DNA from: Eubacterium sp.
GTDB lineage: Bacteria; Bacillota_A; Clostridia; Peptostreptococcales; Anaerovoracaceae
Length of the DNA stretch: 6,396 bases
Assembly (NCBI GenBank): GCA_021769545.1
Contig: JAETSS010000081.1
Coordinates: 1-6,396 of the forward strand
Reading direction: 5' to 3'
Part shown: piece by piece, positions 1 through 6,215 of the stretch
Numbering within the stretch: the first letter of the stretch is position 1
How the letters are laid out: every line of letters starts with the position of its first letter
Notes under the pieces: model-generated
Told to the model about the DNA's origin: nothing
Seen by the model: the letters and a program-made list of their open reading frames with translations, nothing else
Database searches by the model: none
Position numbers and translations under genes: made by a program

Positions 1-67
1 ATTCTGATTGATAATTGCAAATTTTCAGCGTTCAAAGGCTGCAAGGGTGGGCGTGCGGGAGCGACAT

Positions 68-109
68 GTGTGCAAAGGAATCTTTGATTCCGTCTTGCAC
101 ACTTTTTTT
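68..109 (+). terminator. Rho-independent terminator of the upstream gene
   Basis: The outer stem pairs GTGTGCAA (68-75) with TTGCACAC (95-102). An inner stem pairs GGAATC (77-82) with GATTCC (86-91) around a TTT loop. One unpaired base on the left and three on the right separate the two stems. Seven T residues (103-109) follow directly. This is a textbook intrinsic terminator for a + strand transcript that enters the window from the left, and it insulates the spoIIIA promoter just downstream. The upstream gene itself is not visible. Confidence 0.9.
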
Positions 110-118
110 ATTTACAGG

Positions 119-148
119 TCATATTTTCTGGGACAAGGAATATCTTAT
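119..148 (+). promoter_or_regulatory. Probable sigma-E promoter of the spoIIIA operon
   Basis: TCATATT at 119-125 matches the Bacillus sigma-E -35 consensus KMATATT at all seven positions. The -10 consensus CATACAMT is only partly matched by AT-rich sequence at about 139-148 (for example AATATCTT or TATCTTAT, four of eight positions), at the usual spacing of 13-15 bases. The element lies directly after a terminator and about 50 bases before spoIIIAA. In Bacillus subtilis this operon is transcribed from a sigma-E promoter in the mother cell. The -35 is convincing. The exact -10 is uncertain. Confidence 0.55.
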
Positions 149-177
149 ATTAACAACAAAAGAAGAGGGGTGAAAAT

Positions 178-1089
178 ATGGATGAAAATACCGGTAACAT
201 ACTGAGAAAGCTTCCCGCCTCCGTAAGTGAGAGAGTGGGACAGCTTCCCGGCAGCATCCTCGAGGGATTCGAGGAAATAAGGATGAAGACGTTTCAGGAC
301 ACCATCGTCAGAAGCGAAGGCAGGGAGATAAGCCTCCACGACGGAAAGCTGATAACTCCCGAGCTTCTGGACGAGACCCTTAACAGGCTTCTGGACTATT
401 CGTATTACGCATATGAGGAGGAACTTTCCAAGGGATACATAACCATAGAGGGAGGTCACAGAGTGGGCATCTGCGGAACGGTGACCCTTAAGGATGGACA
501 TGTGCATCTCATCAAGGACGTATCGTCTCTCAATATAAGGCGCAGTCGCCAGATCATAGGCGCGTCGGGGAAGGTCATAAGCTCCGTGTGCGACGAGAAA
601 AGAAACGCCATAAGAAACACGCTGATAATCTCACCGCCAAAATGCGGCAAGACGACGATATTGCGTGATATCGCAAGAAGTCTCAGCTACAAGGGTTATC
701 GTGTGGGCATATGCGACGAGCGCTCGGAGATAGCAGGCTGCTATAACGGAAAGTCCAGCTACGATCTCGGAAGCAGGACCGATATCCTGGACGGCTGCCC
801 CAAGGCGGAGGGGATACTGATGCTCATAAGGTCCATGTCTCCCGATGTGATAATCACCGACGAGATCGGAAAGAAGGAGGACGTGGGAGCCATAGAAGCC
901 GCCCTCTGTGCAGGGGTGAAGACCATAACCAGCATCCACGGCAGCAGCTATGAGGACGTGGAAAGCTCGGCAGTGGGCGAGCTCATCAGAGGACACGTCT
1001 TCGAGACGCTGATATTCCTGTCGGCGCAGCCGTCTACAGGCACGGTGAAGCGCATAATGAAGCTTTCCGGGATAGGAAAGGGTGCGTGA
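178..1089 (+). CDS. spoIIIAA: Stage III sporulation protein AA, secretion-type ATPase of the SpoIIIA channel
   Basis: Cytoplasmic ATPase related to type II/IV secretion ATPases, thought to power or gate the mother-cell-to-forespore channel. The 303 residues match the usual family length (about 307 in B. subtilis). The N-terminal domain (about 1-145) includes the family segment GGHRVGICGT (92-101). The ATPase core has a Walker A loop SPPKCGKTT (152-160), the conserved VGICDERSEIAG (176-187), TDILDGCPKAEG (201-212), and Walker B DVIITDEIG (223-231). TSIHG (251-255) is the likely sensor region. The ATG at 178 is preceded by a GAGGGG ribosome binding site (about 165-170). It is the first gene of the operon, and its stop lies one base before the spoIIIAB start. 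All catalytic motifs are intact. I see nothing unusual. Confidence 0.97.
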   Translation: MDENTGNILRKLPASVSERVGQLPGSILEGFEEIRMKTFQDTIVRSEGREISLHDGKLITPELLDETLNRLLDYSYYAYEEELSKGYITIEGGHRVGICGTVTLKDGHVHLIKDVSSLNIRRSRQIIGASGKVISSVCDEKRNAIRNTLIISPPKCGKTTILRDIARSLSYKGYRVGICDERSEIAGCYNGKSSYDLGSRTDILDGCPKAEGILMLIRSMSPDVIITDEIGKKEDVGAIEAALCAGVKTITSIHGSSYEDVESSAVGELIRGHVFETLIFLSAQPSTGTVKRIMKLSGIGKGA

Positions 1090-1090
1090 T

Positions 1091-1603
1091 ATGCTAAAGG
1101 TAATTGGATGCGTCATGATATTCATAAGCTGTACGTCGCTGGGCTTCTTGAAGGCGTCGTCCTACCGGGCGCGTATAGCGGAGCTGGAAAGCGTTGCGGA
1201 GCTTTTGAAGCTCCTTGATATGGAGATCACCTACAGGCGCGATTCGCTGGCCAGGGCCTTCGGCAAGGTATCGGATGCGAAGCCCTGCTGGTTCGCAGGT
1301 GTATTGAAGGACTGCAGCGTCATGATGGCGGAGCGGAACAATCTGGTGGATTCGTGGAACGGAGCCCTTGCGAAAAGCATGGAAGAATGTCCACTGAACC
1401 GGCAGGATATCGCGATACTGCAGGATCTTGCACTGGGGCTTGGAAAGAGCGATATCAAAGGCCACAGAAGCATCATGGAACCGGCTATGATGAGGCTCGG
1501 GGAAAATCTCAATGATGCGAGACGGCAGGAGCAGAAGCAGGGGAAGATGTACAGAGGTCTCGGCGCTGCGGCGGGAGTCGTCATTGCCGTCATATTGATT
1601 TAG
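1091..1603 (+). CDS. spoIIIAB: Stage III sporulation protein AB, GspF/PilC-like membrane protein
   Basis: 170 residues, close to the roughly 171 of B. subtilis SpoIIIAB. The protein has an N-terminal membrane helix (about 3-22), a charged helical soluble domain (about 24-150), and a C-terminal hydrophobic segment (about 154-170). The family resembles the F proteins of type II secretion and type IV pili, and is thought to work with the SpoIIIAA ATPase at the base of the channel. I chose the ATG at 1091 over the in-frame GTG at 1082. Family members begin MLK as this start does, AGGAAAGG (1074-1081) lies at a good distance before it, and it sits one base after the spoIIIAA stop (1087-1089). The GTG would add three residues and overlap spoIIIAA by eight bases. 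Confidence 0.93.
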   Translation: MLKVIGCVMIFISCTSLGFLKASSYRARIAELESVAELLKLLDMEITYRRDSLARAFGKVSDAKPCWFAGVLKDCSVMMAERNNLVDSWNGALAKSMEECPLNRQDIAILQDLALGLGKSDIKGHRSIMEPAMMRLGENLNDARRQEQKQGKMYRGLGAAAGVVIAVILI

Positions 1604-1616
1604 GAGTTGGTTTGCA

Positions 1617-1811
1617 ATGGATATAGATATTATTTTTAAGATCGCAGCTATAGGAATAGCGATAGCTGTTCTCAATCAGGTGCTCATCAAGGCGGGCAGG
1701 GAGGAGCAGGCCATGATGACTACGCTGGCAGGCGTCATCGTGGTCCTCATGCTGGTGATACAGATGATAGGTGAGTTCTTCGATACGGTGAAGACCTTTC
1801 TCGAATTTTAG
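1617..1811 (+). CDS. spoIIIAC: Stage III sporulation protein AC, small membrane protein
   Basis: 64 residues (68 in B. subtilis), with two membrane helices at about 6-24 and 36-58. A charged turn, KAGREEQ, lies between them. The protein is homologous to the first half of the next gene product, SpoIIIAD; both begin with the pattern ILKI/IFKI, then hydrophobic residues, then a Lys and Glu-containing turn. It is part of the membrane-embedded section of the SpoIIIA channel and its precise role is not known. A TAGGAG site (1601-1606), which includes the spoIIIAB stop, serves as ribosome binding site. The gene starts 13 bases after spoIIIAB. Confidence 0.95.
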   Translation: MDIDIIFKIAAIGIAIAVLNQVLIKAGREEQAMMTTLAGVIVVLMLVIQMIGEFFDTVKTFLEF

Positions 1812-1819
1812 GAGAGCTT

Positions 1820-2206
1820 ATGGAAATACTGAAAATCGTCGCTCTCGCCCTTACGGGCGTACTGCTGGCGGCGCTTATGAAGAGTGTAAACAAGGAGATA
1901 TCCATATATATCATTCTGGCAACGGTGATTATACTGTTCCTGACCATCATAGACAGGCTTGCCGATATATTCCTGTTTTTGGAGGGGATATACGATAACG
2001 TCACATACGGCAGGACGTTTTTCCCGGTGATATTGAAGGTGCTTGCCGTGGCGTATATCACGGATTTCACCGCACAGTTGTGTAAGGATGCGGGGGAGGC
2101 CACCATAGGCTCCAAGGTGGAGCTTGCCGGCAAGGTGATAATATTCTATCTGGCCATGCCGATACTCACGGCCATCCTTGAGCTTATCGGCTCTCTGCTT
2201 GAATAA
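1820..2206 (+). CDS. spoIIIAD: Stage III sporulation protein AD, polytopic membrane protein
   Basis: 128 residues (about 133 in B. subtilis), a membrane protein of the SpoIIIAC/AD family with hydrophobic segments at about 4-20, 29-53, 68-84 and 104-126. The segment VAYITDFTAQLCKDAGEATI (77-96) between the last two helices is a recognisable family signature. It probably packs with SpoIIIAC and SpoIIIAE in the mother-cell side membrane. AGGAG (1810-1814) overlaps the spoIIIAC stop and sits five bases before the ATG, which suggests coupled translation. Its stop codon TAA (2204-2206) is in frame with spoIIIAE 15 bases later. Confidence 0.95.
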   Translation: MEILKIVALALTGVLLAALMKSVNKEISIYIILATVIILFLTIIDRLADIFLFLEGIYDNVTYGRTFFPVILKVLAVAYITDFTAQLCKDAGEATIGSKVELAGKVIIFYLAMPILTAILELIGSLLE

Positions 2207-2218
2207 GGAGCATTTCGA

Positions 2219-3304
2219 ATGGATTACGAAACCATCATAGAAGAACAACTGAATTCCATGGATCTGTCGGAGCTTGAGGGCATCATGACGGATGCGGCGG
2301 GACAGAGCGGACTCTTCGACGATCTCACCGTCAGCGGCATAATAAACGATCTGATAAACGGAAACGCGCTGTTCGATTCCGAAAGGATAATAGACAACCT
2401 GATGGATCTGTTCCTGATGGAGGTGAAGGCCTCGATATTTTTAGGCTGTGAGATACTTGCCATATGCATAGTCACAGGGATACTGACGAGCTTTTCCAAC
2501 ACCTTCGGCAGCAAGACCGTGTCCTCACTGGGGACCATGGTGTGCAGCATCGTCATCATAGCCCTTTGCATAGGGAACTTCTATCAGACGTACGAATATT
2601 GTCAGGATACCATGAATACCATGACATCGTCCATGGAGATACTGCTGCCCATAATGATACCGCTGCTGATATCCATGGGAGGCATCTCGTCGGGGAGCAT
2701 CATGGATCCGGTGATAATAGGCGCTGTGACAGGATTCAATTTCATCATGCAGCATGTGGTGCTGCCTCTGGTCTTTCTGTCGGCGATCTTCGTGCTGATA
2801 AACAGCATAACCGAGAAGGATTACGTGAAAAAACTGGCTGTCTTTATAAGAAAGGGCGCGATATTCATCACCGGCTTCATCATCACCGTATTCACGGGGA
2901 TAACGGCCATACAGGGCATCGTGACGAAATCGGCCGACGGCATACTGATAAATACGGCCAGGTTTTCCCTGGACAATTTCGTTCCCATCGTCGGGGGCTT
3001 CGCCGCGGATTCACTGGAAATGGTCATAAGCTGTATAGGGCTGATAAAAAACGCCATAGGCATCATAGGCATAGTGATAATAATCTCGCTGATGGTGATA
3101 CCTGTCATCAAGCTGCTTTCCATAGCAGCCATATACAAGGTGATAGCCATAGCGGCGGAGCCCATTTCCACCAAGAACATATCCGACAGTCTGGGCGAGA
3201 TAGGAAACGCCGCGATAACCATGACGGTGGTGCTTTCCACGGGAGCCATGATGTTCCTCATATTCATAACGATACTGATGGGAATGGGAGGAGGCGGAGC
3301 TTGA
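2219..3304 (+). CDS. spoIIIAE: Stage III sporulation protein AE, large polytopic membrane protein, no signal peptide
   Basis: 361 residues, shorter than the roughly 399 of B. subtilis. After an acidic N-terminal region (1-68) come several membrane segments, roughly at 70-92, 103-122, 139-156, 164-196, 213-236, 272-298, 300-313 and 330-356. FVPIVGGFAADSLE (254-267) is a strongly conserved family motif. The role is as a central membrane component of the channel. The start ATG has AAGGAG (2205-2210) eight bases before it. An in-frame TAA at 2204-2206 rules out any longer start. B. subtilis SpoIIIAE begins with a signal-like hydrophobic stretch, whereas this one begins directly with the soluble MDYETIIEEQLN. 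Its last four bases (TTGA) overlap the spoIIIAF start. Confidence 0.95.
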   Translation: MDYETIIEEQLNSMDLSELEGIMTDAAGQSGLFDDLTVSGIINDLINGNALFDSERIIDNLMDLFLMEVKASIFLGCEILAICIVTGILTSFSNTFGSKTVSSLGTMVCSIVIIALCIGNFYQTYEYCQDTMNTMTSSMEILLPIMIPLLISMGGISSGSIMDPVIIGAVTGFNFIMQHVVLPLVFLSAIFVLINSITEKDYVKKLAVFIRKGAIFITGFIITVFTGITAIQGIVTKSADGILINTARFSLDNFVPIVGGFAADSLEMVISCIGLIKNAIGIIGIVIIISLMVIPVIKLLSIAAIYKVIAIAAEPISTKNISDSLGEIGNAAITMTVVLSTGAMMFLIFITILMGMGGGGA

Positions 3305-3471
3305 GCATAATAAAGCAGTGGGTCAGCAATCTGTTCATAATAATCCTCGCCCTTTCCTTCATCGAGATGCTGCTGCCCGACACATCCATGGGAAAATACG
3401 TGAAATTCATTTTCGCGCTGGTGATAATGGCTACGATACTGTATCCCGTTATTTATCTTATCGGTGAATAA
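3301..3471 (+). CDS. spoIIIAF: Stage III sporulation protein AF, short form with membrane domain only
   Basis: 56 residues from a TTG start that overlaps the spoIIIAE stop by four bases (TTGA). GGGAGGAGG (3286-3294) is the ribosome binding site. The protein has two membrane helices (about 8-25 and 36-54) linked by MLLPDTSMGKYVK (23-35), which closely matches the N-terminal end of SpoIIIAF proteins. It ends in TAA right after the second helix. B. subtilis SpoIIIAF is about 206 residues and carries a ring-building domain after this point; that domain is absent here. The 51 bases to spoIIIAG are too few to hold it in any frame, so this is a deletion or natural short form and not a simple frameshift. 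I call it a gene, not a pseudogene, because its start, coupling and membrane part are intact. Confidence 0.85.
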   Translation: MSIIKQWVSNLFIIILALSFIEMLLPDTSMGKYVKFIFALVIMATILYPVIYLIGE

Positions 3472-3475
3472 TGGG

Positions 3476-3505
3476 GAATAATAACGGATCGGGAAAATAT
3501 ACATT
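3476..3505 (+). promoter_or_regulatory. Sigma-E-like internal promoter candidate before spoIIIAG
   Basis: GAATAAT (3476-3482) matches the sigma-E -35 consensus KMATATT at six of seven positions. TATACATT (3498-3505) matches the -10 CATACAMT at six of eight, with a 15-base spacer. It lies in the only sizeable gap of the operon. An internal promoter is known in the B. subtilis spoIIIA locus. Against it, transcription would start at about 3511-3513, inside the spoIIIAG ribosome binding site (3508-3516), so such a transcript would serve spoIIIAH better than spoIIIAG. It may be a chance match in AT-rich sequence. Confidence 0.25.
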
Positions 3506-3522
3506 AAAAGGAGGAGAACAGC

Positions 3523-3924
3523 TTGCTTGAAAAATTCAAAAAAGATCCCAGAGCAAAGGAAAGGGCATTGAAGATCATCGCCCTTCTTATAATCGCAGCG
3601 GTAATATTGCTGTCCTTTGATGTTTTCACGCAGGGAAGAGACGGAAGACGTCAGATCCTTGATGATGACGGAGGTACGGAAGCTGAGCTGTGCAGCATAC
3701 TTGCCGACATTGAAGGCGTTGGAGATGTTGACGTGATGCTGCAGTACGGCGAGGATGATAATGTGACGGGAGTCATAGTAACTGCGCAGGGCGCCAAAGA
3801 CCCGGTAGTGAAAAACGATCTCATTAATGCCGTCATGGCAATATTCAATATATCGGCCACCAGCGTGGAGGTCTTTGAGAAAAAGGCGGTGGAGGAAAGT
3901 GAGGAGGAAGTCTCTAATGAGTAA
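3523..3924 (+). CDS. spoIIIAG: Stage III sporulation protein AG, compact form
   Basis: 133 residues, against about 229 in B. subtilis. A basic N-terminus is followed by one membrane helix (about 15-35), a short linker, one ring-building domain (about 54-119), and an acidic tail (120-133). The domain has the family pattern: helix ending IEGVGDVDVMLQY (63-75), then TGVIVTAQGAKDPVV (82-96), a second helix, and a final strand SVEVFEKK. In Bacillus a long insertion forming a beta-triangle separates the first two strands; here only about six residues (76-81) do. The protein should form a membrane-anchored ring in the intermembrane space. The TTG start follows AAGGAGGAG (3508-3516) at good spacing. 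The 3' end overlaps spoIIIAH by eight bases. Confidence 0.9.
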   Translation: MLEKFKKDPRAKERALKIIALLIIAAVILLSFDVFTQGRDGRRQILDDDGGTEAELCSILADIEGVGDVDVMLQYGEDDNVTGVIVTAQGAKDPVVKNDLINAVMAIFNISATSVEVFEKKAVEESEEEVSNE

Positions 3925-4525
3925 AAAATCTGTTTTTTCATTTATAAAAAACAATAAGAAGAAGTGTATGGGGCTTGCAGCCCTGGCAATGTGCATGGGC
4001 GTGTATGCGGCGGCAGGGGGGATCTTTCCCGACAAGGCCGCCAATGAAAACATCCCCCTTCACGACGGCGACGTGCTGGTGGACAGTCTCAATGTCAGCG
4101 AGGAGGGCGAAAAGCAGGAAGGCAGCGTCGATGAATCGGCTCTGGTGACGTCGGACGATGTATCGGAGCTGGAGAATACCGACACGTATTTTCAGGAGCT
4201 GAGGGCCACCCTCGACATGGACAGAAACAAGATCATATCCATGTTGGAGGATGCGGAAAGCTCCGCTTCATCGAAGTCTGAAAAGGAGGAGGCCTCCGCT
4301 GAGAAAATGCGCCTTCTCAATTACATGGAGCAGGAAAAGACCATAGAGACGCTGATAAAGAACAAGGGACTGCCGGAGACCTTCGTGGTGATAAGCGACA
4401 GCGGAGTCAACGTGACGGTCAATACCGAGGAGCTGGATCAGAGCATGGTCACCAAGATATGCGAGATCGTGATGCGCCAGACCGACAGGAAGGCCAGCGA
4501 GATCGTGGTACAGGACGCTTCCTAG
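3917..4525 (+). CDS. spoIIIAH: Stage III sporulation protein AH, SpoIIQ-binding ring protein
   Basis: 202 residues, near the usual 218. A basic N-terminus with Lys-rich KNNKKK precedes one membrane helix (about 17-36). A long acidic linker (about 40-125) leads to the YscJ/FliF-like ring-building domain (about 127-200), which includes YMEQEKTIETLIKNKGLPE (136-154), a VNVTVNTEEL strand region (164-173) and ASEIVVQ at the end. In known systems this domain lies between the two membranes and binds forespore SpoIIQ. The ATG at 3917 overlaps spoIIIAG by eight bases. GAGGAGGAAG (3901-3910) is its ribosome binding site, so translation is likely coupled. The reading frame is open further upstream (to 3827), but that part overlaps spoIIIAG and is not family sequence. 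TAG is followed two codons later by a second in-frame TAG. Confidence 0.95.
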   Translation: MSKKSVFSFIKNNKKKCMGLAALAMCMGVYAAAGGIFPDKAANENIPLHDGDVLVDSLNVSEEGEKQEGSVDESALVTSDDVSELENTDTYFQELRATLDMDRNKIISMLEDAESSASSKSEKEEASAEKMRLLNYMEQEKTIETLIKNKGLPETFVVISDSGVNVTVNTEELDQSMVTKICEIVMRQTDRKASEIVVQDAS

Positions 4526-4556
4526 CTCTAGCTTTATGCGCTTTCCGCGCTTTCCG
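4522..4556 (+). repeat. Two short tandem duplications after spoIIIAH
   Basis: CTAGCT occurs twice in a row (4522-4533) and spans the spoIIIAH stop codon. CGCTTTCCG occurs twice in a row (4539-4556). Both are perfect. They could be small replication-slippage duplications. The second copy of CGCTTTCCG can pair with GCGGAGCG (4570-4577) with a two-base bulge, but no T run follows. Confidence 0.6.
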
Positions 4557-4599
4557 CCGATAAGTGCCTGCGGAGCGGGTTGCAAAAAAACACCTCGCT

Positions 4600-4629
4600 T
4601 TATCACATGTCTTTCATTATTATTATAGT
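4600..4629 (+). promoter_or_regulatory. Weak vegetative-type promoter candidate for the activator gene
   Basis: TTATCA (4600-4605) matches four of six positions of TTGACA. TATAGT (4624-4629) matches five of six of TATAAT, with an 18-base spacer in an AT-rich stretch about 30 bases before the gene. The match is modest, and the gene could instead be read from the spoIIIA operon, since no terminator is evident in the 134-base spacer. Confidence 0.3.
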
Positions 4630-4659
4630 AGATACGCTTCCGGTTTAAGGAAGGCTACT

Positions 4660-6192
4660 ATGCGGAAGGATATGATAATGAACAGGGAAACAGGCCGAAG
4701 GATCACCATAAGTCCTGACATACTCAGCAGGAACGAGGATGGAAAGCTAGAGATCAGGTTGGAGGATCTGATAAAGTGCATGTCTGACGACGACATATTC
4801 GAGATATCGAAGAACAAAATACAGAGCATACTGGACTGCATACACGACAGCGTATATATAACGGATGTAACGGGAAAGACGCTGATCGTAAACAAAGCTT
4901 CCAGGGATTATCTGCGCCGTTCACCTGAAACGATGGATCTTGACCTTACGGGGATAAATGTCAAATACATGGTAGATAAGGGCTATTGGAACAATTCCAT
5001 CTGCATGAACGTGATGGAAACTCAGGGAGAGGTGACCACCATACAGGAGGCCTTCGGTGCAAAGCTGCTGACTACGGGAATACCGCTGTATGAGGACGGA
5101 AAAATGAAGATGATCGTCGCCACCGACAGAGATATCTCAGAGCTGACTTCACTTCAAAATGAACTGGAAAAATCCCATAAGGTCATGGAATTATACGAGT
5201 CGAGACTCGAGTATTACAGGAACAAGAACAAGGTCAATGACGACTTCGTTTTCTGCAGCGAAACGATGATGGATCTCATCGACGACGCCTTTGAAGTGGC
5301 GTCCAGCGACGTATTCATATTGATAGAAGGAGAGTCGGGAACCGGTAAGGAGATGCTGTCCAACTTCATTGTGAGCAACAGCAGCAGAAGGGAAAAGGCC
5401 TATGTCAAGATAAACTGCGCGGCTATTCCCGAAAACCTCATGGAAAGCGAATTCTTCGGATACGAGCCGGGAGCCTTTACGGGTGCCAATACCAGGGGAA
5501 AGACAGGATTCTTCGAGATCGCCGACGGAGGGACGATACTGCTGGATGAGATAACGGAGCTTCCGCTCCATATGCAGTCCAAGCTGCTGAGAGTCATCCA
5601 GGAAGGGGAGTTCACAAGAGTAGGCGGGACAGGGACGATAAAATGCAACGTCAGGATCATCGCTGCCACCAATATCAATTTAGTTGACGCCATCAAAAGA
5701 GGCAGGTTCAGGAGCGATCTCTATTACAGGCTGAATGTAGTCCCTCTCAGGATACCGCCTTTAAGAGAGCGCCGGGAGGACATCATCGAACTGATAACCC
5801 TGTTCTTTAAGCAGTTCAATAAGAAATACAAGACAAACAAGGTATTGTCCAACGGCGCATACGATCTGTTTTTGAAGTATGACTGGCCCGGCAATGTGCG
5901 TGAATTGAAAAACGTAGTGGAAAGAATAATCGTAACGAGCAAGACCAATATCATAGAACGGGCCTTCGTGAATCTGCATTTGAACGGAGAAGTGGCTCAA
6001 TTCGATGAGGCGGAAAACGGAAATATCAAGTGGGGGGGGGGTACGCTGTATGAGGCGATGGAACTCTATGAGAAGCATTTGATCAGCAAGGCCATGGAAT
6101 CTTCCCCGACACTTACCGAAGCCGCCCGGAAATTGGGCGTGAGCAAATCGACGGTCTCAAAAAAATGTGCAAAATACGGGATCGACAAATAA
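4660..6192 (+). CDS. Sigma-54-dependent transcriptional activator with PAS sensor, AAA+ and TyrR/Fis-type DNA-binding domain
   Basis: 510 residues. A short N-terminal region (1-50) precedes a PAS-like sensor domain (about 51-160, with VYITDVTGKTLIVNKA at 65-80) and a coiled-coil linker (about 160-190). The AAA+ domain (about 198-425) has Walker A GESGTGKE (224-231), GAFTGA (271-276), Walker B GGTILLDEI (290-298), FRSDLYYRLNV (350-360) and WPGNVRELKN (409-418). The C-terminal helix-turn-helix is at 484-508. An intact GAFTGA loop means it should contact sigma-54. The PAS domain's ligand cannot be told. A run of ten G (6032-6041) encodes part of a Trp-Gly-Gly-Gly linker before the DNA-binding domain. 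AAGGAAGG (4647-4654) lies five bases before the ATG at 4660; the ATG at 4678 is an alternative. The frame is open upstream to a GTG at 4564, but that part looks noncoding. Its targets are unknown and may lie to the right. Confidence 0.92.
   Translation: MRKDMIMNRETGRRITISPDILSRNEDGKLEIRLEDLIKCMSDDDIFEISKNKIQSILDCIHDSVYITDVTGKTLIVNKASRDYLRRSPETMDLDLTGINVKYMVDKGYWNNSICMNVMETQGEVTTIQEAFGAKLLTTGIPLYEDGKMKMIVATDRDISELTSLQNELEKSHKVMELYESRLEYYRNKNKVNDDFVFCSETMMDLIDDAFEVASSDVFILIEGESGTGKEMLSNFIVSNSSRREKAYVKINCAAIPENLMESEFFGYEPGAFTGANTRGKTGFFEIADGGTILLDEITELPLHMQSKLLRVIQEGEFTRVGGTGTIKCNVRIIAATNINLVDAIKRGRFRSDLYYRLNVVPLRIPPLRERREDIIELITLFFKQFNKKYKTNKVLSNGAYDLFLKYDWPGNVRELKNVVERIIVTSKTNIIERAFVNLHLNGEVAQFDEAENGNIKWGGGTLYEAMELYEKHLISKAMESSPTLTEAARKLGVSKSTVSKKCAKYGIDK
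6032..6041 (+). repeat. Ten-base G homopolymer inside the activator gene
   Basis: Ten consecutive G residues lie between the AAA+ domain and the helix-turn-helix domain and read as Trp-Gly-Gly-Gly in the present frame. With nine G the frame ends at a TGA 14 codons after the tract. With eleven G it ends at a TGA three codons after it. Either change removes the DNA-binding domain while leaving the sensor and ATPase parts. Confidence 0.9.
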
Positions 6193-6215
6193 ATATATCG
6201 TGAGCATGGACTTCA

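Noticed and set aside
29..37. CGTTCAAAG shared by the left (29-37) and right (6359-6367) ends of the window, as possible element boundaries
   Set aside because: Nine bases, no flanking similarity, no mobile-element genes; chance is sufficient.
8..205. 65-codon + strand frame at the left end
   Set aside because: It runs through the terminator hairpin and promoter region and into spoIIIAA; no family resemblance or usable ribosome binding site.
2464..3300. Long + strand frame inside spoIIIAE, rich in His and Arg, running into spoIIIAF
   Set aside because: It is the shifted frame of spoIIIAE; the abundant His comes from reading ATC/ATA-rich membrane codons out of frame. Only its last part from 3301 is real (spoIIIAF).
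3471..3530. 19-codon frame starting with ATG that overlaps the spoIIIAF stop (TAATG)
   Set aside because: No ribosome binding site, Gly/Asn-rich with no recognisable content, and it runs over the spoIIIAG ribosome binding site and start.
2821..4053. 410-codon open frame on the - strand across spoIIIAE to spoIIIAH
   Set aside because: It is antisense to four well-recognised genes, has no family resemblance, and arises from their codon bias (rich in ATA, GAT and CAT-type triplets).
4548..4577. Hairpin after spoIIIAH as operon terminator
   Set aside because: The stem has a two-base bulge and a 12-base loop and is followed by GGGTTGC and an A run, not a T run.
4568..4584. TTGCA at 4580-4584 as -12 of a sigma-54 promoter for the activator gene
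   Set aside because: No GG lies at the required distance upstream (the position reads GC) and the rest of the -24 element does not match.
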